Origin: Antiaris toxicaria
Lineage: Eukaryota > Streptophyta > Magnoliopsida > Rosales > Moraceae
DNA: 64,000 nt
Direction: 5' to 3'
Assembly: GCA_035233585.1 (NCBI GenBank)
Contig: CP141153.1
Coordinates: 20,179,001-20,243,000 of the forward strand
Positions 10,462 through 21,213 of the stretch are shown here, in pieces (positions within the stretch are counted from its first letter, which is position 1; every line of letters starts with the position of its first letter). The notes below the pieces were generated by a model. The model ran no database searches. It saw nothing but the letters and a program-made list of their open reading frames with translations, and was not told the DNA's origin. A program made the translations under genes and the position numbers.

Positions 10462-12543
10462 AAATATGAATTTGCTTTAGGGATGATAAAAATAGGCTTT
10501 ATAACTAAGCTTCAACGATAAAGTGAAAAAAAAAAAAAAAAAAAGGAGAGCAGAGAACAATAACGTCAATATTAATAAAATAAAATAATGGATGAGGAAA
10601 AATATAAAGTAATAAAATAATATTTATACCAGAAAAGTAGTTATGGATAATTTTGTAACAGGGGTGTGTATTAAATAAAACAAATTACTTTACAATTAAA
10701 AGGAATGCGTATGTATATTATTTGATTATATTGGTTTAAATCTTACTATTATTTTAAAATTTTATTGTCAAATATCCTATGTCACCTGTTCTCCCAATAA
10801 AAAATTAACAACTATACCATATAAATTCACAATATTAACAACTGTCATTGCTTTTTGCTCCTCCAATTTTTCATTTTCTTTTGTTATTTTTTTGTATTCT
10901 TATCTTTATTAAGATGCAATTATTATTGAAAAACATAAAAATGAGCAGTGGAAAATAGTAATTCCGAGATATTTTTCGTAAGTCCACAGAAGCTTTATTC
11001 TGGTGTTGATGTCAAGTAGATTCATTGGGGACAAGTTTTATCATCATAAAGAAAGGCCTCTCGTAAGCTACGTCTACTCATAAGCAAAATTATACCATGA
11101 CTTCGAAAGATGCAAAGCGTTTTCTATTCATTTTTGGTTTAAAATATTTTGTTCTTACATATATTCAAAAACTATTCTGCAGGTAATACGTATTAAGTCT
11201 CTTGGAACTGCTCTGAAGTTAACATTTGAGGGTAATAACCAGTTCATCTATCCAGATATATAGTTCATTATTGTTAAAATTGTCATGAGAGACGCAAAGA
11301 GAACAAAACTTATTGCATAGTTATGATCACTTGTTCTTCGCGGAAATTAAAAAAAAAAAAAAAAGAACAAAAGACTGAATATAAATAAATACAGTAAAAT
11401 TTGTAGTTTCTGTTTTAAAGACATGATGGTTTAACCTAATTAAATGCATTCTCAATCTTCTAAAGCTTATCACCGTTTTCGATGTAACTTGGAAACTATC
11501 ACTGCTCTAATGTCTGCAGTGCAAAATGCTATTAACGAAATAACAATCTAGTTAGAAAAAGAAAATACTACACAGCAACAACAAAACAAAGTTAACTTAT
11601 CAATATTGACACTTCAACAAACACGTAACAGACTAAAAAGTAAACAGTATTTTTACAAAAAAAAATATGCATGTTCTCTTTATAGGGGGGAAAAAATACT
11701 TTTTTTTTTTTTTGGCAATCAGATGATCATTTTTCCCATTCGCCGAATTTCCAATTTGTGGAAAGAGAGGGCAATATAGAGAGATGAAGGGTTGGTTTTG
11801 GCGGAGATAGAGGAAGACAAGTTTTGGTGGGCATAGAGAAGAAAAGGACGAAAACATGGGCAGGAAACTTGAAAATGGGTTATGTTTACTAGTATTTTCT
11901 TATCTTATTTAAAAAGAAAAATGAAAAAATAATACATAAATGACCAACAAAAAAAAAAGTAGCCAGAGCACTATCTTGGGTAATTTGGAGTTGTAATGAG
12001 TTTTTTTATCTTTTTTTTTTTGTTTAACACAATTATATTTCTGGTTTTTTTTTTTTGTTATTGTTTTGCCCTTTTTTTTAGAATTTTAATGTGTCCTTTA
12101 GTTATTTAGAACAAAATAATTAAAACTATACTAATCAAATGCTATCTCCTCCAATAATCAAAAACAAATCTAATTCTACTAAATAATTTAAAAATTATAT
12201 TTTTAAAAAATTCAAATTACATTAGTAATAGCTTTGTTGTCTATAAATAAGCTTTGTGGTTGGCCAACAAACACCATGTTTATTTTTTCAATACAAAAGT
12301 TTAGGTGTTATATGATGTATGGGTCTTGACTAAAAAATTATGGTTTGGATTGTGATTTAAGTTATAATATGCATTTGGCGTGCATTTAAATTGTTAGAGT
12401 TGAAAAGTATAAAAACTTAAAATCTATTCAGAAAAAAAATAAATATAGATCTTATTTCATTCGTCTGGAAATCCTATATAAGTAAAAAAAAATCATCTTA
12501 TTTTGACATATATAGACAAAGTTATAGACTTTTAAAGTTTGAG
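10462..12543. other. Intergenic: AT-rich, dispersed repeat R1, MITE-like tail
   Basis: No gene is recognisable. Repeat R1 lies at about 10845-11090. Poly-A/T runs are frequent (10528-10544, 11349-11364, 11700-11714). The last 130 bases before the LTR at 12549 resemble the interior of the MITE at 10121-10458 (aligned TTTCATTCG, ATCTTATTT, TATAGACTTTTAAAGTTTG), so the LTR may have landed in an old relative of it. Confidence 0.5.
10845..11090 (+). repeat. Dispersed repeat R1 (three copies in window)
   Basis: Shared with 26425-26880 and 46860-47180. The common core includes ATTGAAAAACATAA, AGTAATTCC, a GTTGATGTCAAG-like segment, ATTCATTGGGG and ATCATCA. The class is unknown; there are no clear terminal repeats or A-tail. 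Confidence 0.6.
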
Positions 12544-12548
12544 TTTTT

Positions 12549-15069
12549 TGTGGCAGCCTGCCCTGCTGTGGAGGTTCTACAGTGCTATTACAGTCAACTC
12601 TGTAGTTAGCCGCAATAGTATGTAGGCCTCTAGGGTCACCGACAATTATGCTAAACTTGAAAACTGCTTGCTAATTTTGTGGAATAAATTTTTTTTTTCA
12701 TAACATAACAACTTGTTCGAGAATGTGATAAGGAAATCATGTTAACAAAATAACATGCACATGAATTCATGATTCTCTTATCACATAATCTTGACTTGAA
12801 AATGTGTTCTTCAAATTACAAGTTTAATCTTTTCAAAACTGTACAGCGGAAAATTAATGGTGACCACAACCTCTCGCCCAATCCACCTGGCATGCATCTA
12901 CTCTGTCCGTCGTCCACCGTATACTACTGGTGAACAGGTCTCTTACCTGCAACATGTGAACAAACTGGTGAGCTATGGGCTCAGTAAGTTCAAACATAAA
13001 AACGTGAATCATAACATGCTGTACTGTGCTTATGCATGAAACTTGACTCTGTAAAACATGCTCGTGGCTGAAAGATTAGTCTTAGGATATTATCTGTTAT
13101 TAAGTTCTGGTTTTGGGCCCCTGATTGGTCGTACCAACATGTTAGCATAATTGGGAGTGGTACTTTAGTGCTGACCTCCTCAGTCTTAACTGGAGCTAAA
13201 CATGAAAACCTCCGCGTGGGTCGAGAGGCCGGTACGCCAATAATTGATTTAATTACCATCTTGTTTGGAGTTCCAACTAGGTAGCATATTGATTGCCCCC
13301 ACAGTAGGAACCTGTTACCTGTTTTACTGGGGTGTGAGTTTTATTAACACATTAAGGTGTCTTGTGCACCTACATGTTTTCGTGAACCTGTTACCTGTCT
13401 AACATGTGTACTTGAAACATGAAATTCTATATGCATAACATGAAACTGACATGAGTATCGTGATGTAGACAATCAATGTCTATCATACACGTCAAACAAT
13501 ATACATAACATCATAACATAACAAGATTGTCCACATTGTAGTCAGGACAATGCTTGAACTTACAGGAAGTCTGCTAGCGTGAGCCTTTGCTGCTCTGGGA
13601 CTGCTGTATCGGGGTCTCTGGCTTGAACTCCTATAAAAGAAATAATCACTGATTATTTTCAATATTCATCTTATACTTGAAATATGGCAAAACATGAAAT
13701 TCCTATTTCCAGACTTTTTTTTTTTTTTTTTACTTTGGCTTCGAACACGCCCTCCTACACGTGCGTGTCCCTGACCATGTACTCCTCTGGACTTTATGTG
13801 CATGGCCGTGTACTTCATGGAACATGGTCGTGTAATTCGTGCATGCTTACACGGTTACCTACACGACCGTGTTTCTGGCCATGTTTTCCTGCTGTCTAAC
13901 ATGGTTTGCTACACACTCTTCCCATGACCGTGTGCTCCTTGACACGGCCTGATACACGGTCGTGTTCTTGACCGTGTACCTCTCGGGTCTGAATTTTTCT
14001 TGAAACATGGTCGTGCATGTAGGCATGTTCGAGGCCGTGTTCTGAACACGCCCTTGTAGACGCCCGTGTTCATACCAGAATCAAGATTCTGGGTCCGAAA
14101 TGCTCTGCTCTGATTTTCTAAGGCTTTTATGGCCTTTACTCTACTTCTTATACTCAAAATCGACCTCAATAAGATTGTTTCAAGGTATCAACTACATTTC
14201 TATTATCACAAATCCATGGTTTCATAAGCAAAATTTCACATTTTGCTTATTCACATTTCTTGACTCAACTTTTGAAAAATCTAAACTTTCTTAAAGAAAA
14301 CTCACTAAACTTAGTTTTCTAAACCATTAACTCATGGATTCATGTTTAAAAACAACTAGACTGAAACCATGTTTCAATTTAACTGAAAATCTCGACACGA
14401 ATAACCCACATTCTCTTTTTTCCTCTCAAAACCCCAGATTTTTCCACCCGAAAGTGTGAGAAAAATGAGGGTTTACCTTACTTGAAGCCTGAGAACTTCT
14501 TGCTGTTGATTCTTAGCTGAAACTTGCTCAATCTGCTGCTGAAACAAGAGAAAAATCCGAACTTGAAAGTAATGGCAGATGAGGGTTTTCTCTTTTCTGC
14601 TCTCTCTCTTTCTCGGATTCTCTCTCTCTTTCTCTTTCTTTCTCTCTCTCTCGGCTACTTCTTTGTAGCCAGCATAAGTGAATTAATTCACTTTGGGGCT
14701 GTGGGAGGCCTCGCCCTCACGTGACCTCCCCTCGTCTCTCTTCTTTCATTTTTTTAATTTTTTTTAAGAAAATTACAATGGCTTGTTTGGCTAATCTTGG
14801 CTATTGATCAATGTGGCTTACTTGTGTGCCATTGATCTCTTAATATGCATTTTTAACATACTTTTCTATTAATTTTAAAACATCTTAATTTGAATTAATG
14901 CTTAGTTTTTAAATTATATTCATTAATTCATTGTCAAATTTTGATTAAAACTCAGTTAATCAAAATTTTTTTCTGCTCTGTATTCTATAACATATCTTAT
15001 CATGAATGTACATTTATTTACATATCTTGTACAAAATTTTTGAGAGTGATTAGTTTCTCGGTTATCAAA
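12549..15069 (-). mobile_element. Solo LTR, family 2
   Basis: Plus-strand order is TGTGGCAGCC...GGTTATCAAA, the reverse of TGTGATAACC...GGCCGCCACA, with the outer C changed to A. TTTTT flanks both sides (12544-12548 and 15070-15074), though the tract is so simple that this duplication is weaker evidence than the others. Read on the minus strand, the LTR has the CT/GA-rich segment (about 14590-14655), the palindrome array (13745-14075), CB2 (about 13240-13110) and CB1 (about 12992-12920) with a perfect TTGCAGGTAAGAG. No internal region is present. Confidence 0.88.
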
Positions 15070-15074
15070 TTTTT

Positions 15075-17195
15075 AAGGTATAATCTAAATTCCTAAATAA
15101 TTAAACTTGTTAACGTTTTAGAAAAAAATAAAAACTATGTTGTAATTCTTAAGTCTTAAATATGAATTCAAACAAGGGCTTAGTGTTTTGCAGTATCCGC
15201 TATCAAGGCAGTAGGACAGAGCATCAAAGAAGGGGATTTATGATTCGATTGGTGTGTAACATCCATGAGTACTATCACGTGTGAAAGGGGATTCTTGATG
15301 ATCCGAACTATTGCTTGTTTTAAACAAAACCTTTGATCAGTTCCATCTAAGATGAGGCCTGGGTCTGGAAAAATGGGAATATTGTTTGAAGATTTCTTGA
15401 AAGGATATGTCCGATCTGATTCCAACCTTAATTTTGGGAATCCATTGATCTTGAAATTTTCTGCTCCAATATAACATTTTTATAAATCACAATATACAGC
15501 GACTAAATGGGATTTAGTAATTTTTCATTTCAATTTTTGGGTACAAATTTGAGAAGGAAGAAGAAAAGAAATTGGGATATTAATCTAAGAATCAAACAAG
15601 CCGCTGGTTCAAGCACGGTCTCAACAAAACCCAATAAACTCACAAGGCGTTTTTTTTGCTATGGCATTTTTTAAACTCAACAAAAATTTGAATTTTTTTT
15701 TAAATACAAGATGAGAGTTTTAACTCACATTAACTTCGGTAAAAACATTAAACTTACGTGGCATTTTTTTGACTAGACACGAAGTTAGACAGGCTTATAT
15801 GAGACAGATAATTCCGGTTCTTAGTTGAAAATACCACGTTAATCTCCATCTTATTTTCTATATTTTTTTTCTTATTTATTTATTTTTATTTTTGAAGAGG
15901 TGCCTAAGGTGGCTTTCTCCTAGCTCGTTATGATAACAACAAGAAAGAGTTTCAAAGCATTTGTTAAATTGGTGAGTTAATCGTAGAATGTTCTTACTTG
16001 TTAATAATAATTTTACCTGAAAATTTTAACAAAAACGATGTATTATCAATTTGTCGTTCACTGGATTTTCTAAACCAATGCTAGAAAAACATTTCTGCTA
16101 GCCTCCGTTGTAATGTGATTCCAAAATCATTGGTCTGACCTTTTTGTCACTAGAGATGTGTCTATGCTTACTTGTCGTTCTCTAAGATTTTGCATGGCCT
16201 TTCATCACTAAGTACTTTCAACTACAACTATTCAACTTTTAACGACCACTCTTTGTTGCCGCTGATAGTCGTTTTTTTTTTTTAGTTGTACCTGTTGGGT
16301 GGTTATATTATAAATTTTTAATGTTGTTTTTTAAAATAAATTATTTATATACATGATGTACATACTTTTAAACTAAATGGCATGCTGGTTTTTTTAGAGG
16401 GTTTGGTTGCAAATTTTTTAATGTATTAGGTGTACATTTCCTTATAAAGAAAGGTCTATTGTATCTTGAAAAAAAGTTAAAAAAAAAAACTCACTAAAAG
16501 ATAAAATAATTGAACCAAATTTGACTAGTAAATTATCAAAGTTAATATATAGTAAACAAACTCTCCTTTCTAATCTAGTCATATTTTTATAGATAACAGA
16601 TATTTCCTTTTGGGAAAATTCATAAGTGGAGATTTAAAGACAATATTTTACTGATAGATTTTCCTATTAAACTATCACCTATTATATCATAATATTTTCG
16701 ACATATTTTATTTTGAGACAACATTAGAGCAAATTTAGTTTAGAAATACAAGTTCTGTTGTAAAAAGCTCTGAAAGAAAAAAAAAAAAAAAAAGGTACTT
16801 TGGAAATAATGACATCTGTTCATATTTGACAAAGTTAACCTTAATCAAGTTGCGTCAGGTGTCTTTACAAATTTAAAAATCTGCCCTTATTAAAAAGATT
16901 AGGGATGCATATAAGTGTACCTATAAAAATATACCTTCAATATTAGCTTGAAGTTATATATTAGATAAGAAGGCCTCTAAAATAAAAGTATTTTCCAATA
17001 AAATTCAACATGGGAAAAAAGAATTTATGGTGAGAGAGTATAAAGTAACTAACTTGTCACTTGTGTTTGTTATTTTGTTTCCTATCACCTTAATAATTCA
17101 CAAAAAGAATTGAATAAGAGGAAATAAACGTTGATTCGAAGGACTAAGAATTAGATGATTATCATAATTGATCTATCTCAACATGATACTACTCA
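15075..17195. other. Intergenic, AT-rich
   Basis: I see no recognisable gene, RNA or element. A short open stretch on the minus strand (15180-15425) reads NNIPIFPDPGLILDGTDQRFCLKQ. It looks less random than its surroundings, but I cannot assign it. Long A or T runs occur at about 15650, 16270 and 16773-16794. Confidence 0.45.
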
Positions 17196-17200
17196 CGGAT

Positions 17201-19776
17201 TGTGATAACCGAGAAATCTATGTTCTCGGAATTATTTGTACAAATATGTAAATAAATGTACAATTATAGTGAGACATGTTACAGAATACAGAGCAGAGGA
17301 AAATTTTGATTAATTGAGTTTTAATCAAAATTTGACAATGAATTAATGAAAATAGTTAAAAGCTAAGCATTAATTCAATTTATGATGTTTTAAAAGTTAA
17401 TAGAAAAGTATGTGGAAAATACATACTAAGAGATCAATGGCACACAAGTGAGCCACATTGATCAAGCGCCAAAAGAATAGCCAAACAAGGCCTTACATTT
17501 AAAAAAAAAAAAAGAAAGAAAGTGAGAGTGAGAGAGTGTGAGGCACGTGAGCATAAAAGGGGAGGGAATTAATTCCCTTAGCTGCACAGTAGCCGGCAGA
17601 AAGAGAAAAGAAAGAAAGAGAAAGAGAAAGAAAGAAAAGAAAGAGAGAAAGGGAAACCGAGAAAGAAAGAAAGGGGAGAAGAAAAGGAAATCCAAAGGAA
17701 GTTCGGATTTTTCTTACTCCAACAGCAGATCGATCGAGTTCCGGTCACGGATTAGTAGCAAGAAAAGCTCACGATTAAAGCAAGGTAAACCCTAGTTTCT
17801 CACGTTTTTCTTTGGGGAAAAAATCTGGGGTTTTGAGAGGAAAAAGGAAATGTGAGTGAATCACGTTTAGGTTTTCGGTTAAAATCAAAACATGGTTCGA
17901 GTCTAGATGTTTTCAAACATGAATCCATGAGTTGATGGTTTAGAAAACCGAGTTTAGTGAAAATTTTCACAAAAATGCAAATTTTTCAAAAACGGAGTCA
18001 AAAGGTGTAAATAAGCAAAATGTGGAAATTTTGCTTATGAAATCATGGATTTGTGATAGTAGAAATGTAATAGACACCTTGAAATGATCTTATGGAGATC
18101 GATTTCAAGTGTAAGAAGTAGAACAAAGGCCACAAAAGCCTTAGAAAGTCAGAGCAGAGCAGTTCAGATCTAGAATCTTGATTCTGGTATGAATACGGGC
18201 GTGTACAAGGGTGTGTTCAGAACACGGCCCCGAACATGCCCATATGCACGACCGTGTTGTAAGAAAAATCAGATCCGAGAGGTACACAGCCAAGAACACG
18301 GCCGTGTATCGGGCCGTGTCAAGGGGCACACAGTCAAGGGATAGGCGTGTAGCAGACCATGTTAGACAGTAGGAGAACACGACCAGAAACACGGCCGTGT
18401 AAGTAACCATGTAAGAGTACAGAGGAGTACACGGCCAGTAACATGGCCGTGTATCCACCCGTGTAAGCATACATGGCCATGTTCCATGAATTACACGGCC
18501 AGGCTTAAAAGTCCAGAGAGGTACACGGGCAGAGACACGCCCGTGTAGGAGGACGTGTTCGAAGCCAGAGAGTAAAAAAAAAAAAAAAAAAAGAGTCTGG
18601 AAAGGAAAATTTTCATGTTTTGCCATATTTCCAGTATAAGATAAATATGGTAAATAATAAGTGATTGTTCCTTTTATATGAGTTCAAGCCAGAGACCCCA
18701 AATCAACAGTCCCAGAGCAGCAAAGGCTCATGCTAGAGGATTATCTGTAAGTTCAAGCATTGTCCTGACTGCAACATGGACAAGCTTGTTAGTTATGATG
18801 TTATGTATGTTGTATGACGTGTATGTCAGACATTGATTGTCTGCATCACGATGTTTATGTCAGTGCATGTCAGTCTTATGTCAGCACAGGTCAGTTCATG
18901 TCATGCATATAGAGTTGCATGTTTCAGTACACAGATCAGACAGTACCAGAACAAGAAAACAGTTAGGTGCACAAGGCACCCTAGTGTGTTAATTAATTCA
19001 CACCCCAGTAATTTGATTAACAGGTTCCGACTGTGGGGGCAAGCAGTATGCTACCCAGTTGGAACACCAGCAAGATGGTAAATAAACCAGATATTGGCGT
19101 ATCGGCCTCTAGACCCACGGGGAGGTTTGCATGTTTAGCATCAGTTAAGACTGAGGAGGTCAGCACTAAAGTACCACTCCCGGTTACGCTAACATGTTGG
19201 TACGACCAATCAGGGGCCCAAAACCAGAACTAAAATATCAGATAATGTCCTAAGACTAAACCTCTCAGCCAGAAGCATGTTCACAGAGTCCAGTTTCATG
19301 CATGAGCACAGCAGTACAGCATGTTAGTTTCATGTCTTTAGGTTTGAACTTACTGAGCTCATAGCTCATCAGTTTGTTCACATGTTGCAAGTAAGAGACC
19401 TGTTCACCAGTAGTATATGGTGGACGACGAACAGGGAAGTTGCATGCCGGGCAGGATTGGGCGAGGGATTTGGTCACCGATAGTCTTTCGCTGTATAGAT
19501 TTTGAATGTAATTTCAAGGAGACAAGTTTTCAAGTCAAGAGTATGTGATAGGGGAATCATGATCAGGTGCATGTTATTTTGTTAACATGATTTCCTTATC
19601 ACATTCTCGAACAGTTTATGAAATTAAAGAAAAAAAATTTATTCCACAAAATTAGCAAGTAGTTTACAGTTCAGCATGATTGCCGGCGACCCTAGAGGCC
19701 TGCAGACTATTGCGGTTAACTACAGAGTTGACTGTAATAGCACTGTAGAGCCTCTACAGCAGGGCGGGCCGCCACA
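17201..19776 (+). mobile_element. Solo LTR, family 2 (perfect target duplication)
   Basis: It starts TGTGATAACCGAGAAATC and ends GGGCGGGCCGCCACA. CGGAT lies on both sides (17196-17200 and 19777-19781), a perfect 5-bp target duplication. There is no gag, pol, primer-binding site or polypurine tract inside, so it is a solo LTR of 2576 bp. It holds a GAAA/GAGA-rich stretch (17596-17675), GCAAGGTAAACCCT (about 17780), the palindrome array, CB2 (19095-19225) and CB1 (19345-19410, TTGCAAGTAAGAG). It is the best reference copy of family 2 in the window. Confidence 0.95.
18190..18560 (+). repeat. ACGGCCGTGT palindrome array (family 2)
   Basis: Many copies of ACACGGCCGTGTA-like palindromes and half-sites (CACGGCC, CCGTGTA, GGGCGTGTA) occur here at irregular spacing of about 15-40 bp. 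Matching arrays lie in the other family-2 LTRs at about 6910-7215, 13745-14075, 36518-36740, 51340-51775, 53330-53705 and 58305-58625. Confidence 0.88.
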
Positions 19777-19781
19777 CGGAT

Positions 19782-20716
19782 GTTGCACAACTATCATCAC
19801 ATCACAATTCCCAAATCCCCTTTCTTGATCCTCTGGCCAGCTCCTTTGTCCCCTTAATGCTAATATTACAAAGCGTAATACACATAACCAAGCTATTACT
19901 AGTATTACTAGTATTAGTGTGATACTAAATTTTTATCATCCTTAGAAACTTGATCTTATTGAAAAACGAACAACTCTTCTCTCTCAGGTTTTTCAAGGGA
20001 TAAAATAAAGTCTTTTTTATAGAATAAGGTATGTTACCCAAAATTTCATCTTAAATTTTGAATATTTCTTATATTTATAAATAAGGCCAATTCAAAATTG
20101 AGTTGAAATTCAAAGGTGATATTGAGTTAATAATTGAGTTGAAATTCTACAACATCATTATCATCTCATATTTCTGTGTATAATATATGAAAAATCCTTT
20201 AGCATTTGTGTGTGGTATATACAGTTTAGTTGATTTTATTTACATATTGATATTGATATTTAAAAAAAAAAATTTTTTTTTGAGCTAAGTTGGATATGTG
20301 TGATGTTATAGAGTATGTTGCAATATCCTCTACAAAAACCGAATTTTATTTAAGCCAATTTTTTCTAAAAGGCCATACTACATGTCGTTTTGCTCAACTT
20401 TTAAAATTGGGAAAGCGTATTTTGTAGGGTCTCCATATTTTTTGGGATTTTTTTTGTTTTGATTAGATTTAAAAGATTGCCAAGCAATTTCTTTAACTGT
20501 GCTTCATTCTTTTCTGATTTCTCCTCAAAAGTGAAACCCTAAAATCTCAAATTTGAAAGCCCCAATTTTTTCTTTTCGATCTTTTTTGTTCTTGTTCTTC
20601 TGTTTGTGCTTGAAGTTTGCAGATTGTCCAAGAAAATAATAGTTAGAACTCATACCAGCTCCTATTCAAATCCACGATAGCCAGAGATTAATCGAAATCA
20701 TCGATCTTCTTCGACG
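19782..20716. other. Non-coding stretch left of the envelope-like ORF
   Basis: No gene is recognisable. The right half (about 20480-20716) is pyrimidine-rich and resembles an untranslated leader ahead of the ORF at 20717. In SIRE-like Copia elements a spacer separates pol from the envelope-like ORF, but no pol is found here, so the left limit of the element is unknown. Confidence 0.45.
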
Positions 20717-21213
20717 ATGAAGTCCAAATCTTCGAGCTTGGTGACAAATGTGCAGGAGTCTCTATCAACATTAAAGGAAAATTGGGGAGCGATTATATAA
20801 ATTGATGAACCCATAACTCTTGCCATCATGAAACCTATGGAGTTTAAGTCAATGCCCTCTATTTCTCGTCCATTTAAGGCCACAAAGGAAGCTTCTTCAT
20901 TATCTGATTCTGTAAGAGAAGTTCCTCCTCCATCAAGACCAGAAAATATTGATTCCTTATCAATTGAAGTGGTGTCCCCGAGAGCTCCATCTCCTCCGTT
21001 TTCATCACTGAATGTTCACACCTCCACCACAAAGTCGACAGAGGATATAGAGTCTGATACTATGGACTTGCAGAAGTTAGAACCAATAAGAGGATTTCCT
21101 AGTTGGTTTAGACCACCCACTAAGCCCATTCGAGCAGGTTATGAATTAGCTCCTTTAACATCCAATCAGCCTGAGCCAAATAGCGAAGAAAATGATCCTC
21201 TGCTCTAGCTATC
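20717..21213 (+). pseudogene. Envelope-like ORF, N-terminal part (SIRE-like Copia)
   Basis: From ATG at 20717 the frame reads MKSKSSSLVTNVQESLS, hits one in-frame TAA at 20798-20800, and continues as MKPMEFKSMPSISRPFKATK to 21208. The sequence is rich in Ser, Pro and Glu (VREVPPPSRPENID, SPRAPSPPFSSL, SNQPEPNSEENDPLL) and looks disordered. It runs straight into the inserted solo LTR G. On the far side (24205) an acidic stretch SEESSEEYSEEAIPTPTP continues it. Assignment to an envelope-like ORF rests on the C-terminal half and on the polypurine tract and LTR that follow. No signal peptide or membrane segment is visible in this part. Confidence 0.6.

Noticed and set aside
17462..17795. ORFs over purine/pyrimidine-rich stretches (also 52137-52478, 58884-59276, 14524-14724)
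   Set aside because: Lys/Arg/Glu or Ser/Leu/Phe-rich translations of GAAA/CTTT low-complexity DNA at the same place in each family-2 LTR; not genes.
18141..18626. 161-codon minus-strand ORF and similar ones over the palindrome arrays (e.g. 53284-53649, 13909-14169, 36479-36762)
   Set aside because: They are translations of the ACGGCCGTGT repeats (strings of TRPC/ARPC/GPCSEH). The ORFs are a by-product of the repeat and differ in frame from copy to copy.
20698..20883. Minus-strand 61-codon ORF
   Set aside because: Antisense to the N-terminus of the envelope-like ORF, with no recognisable content.
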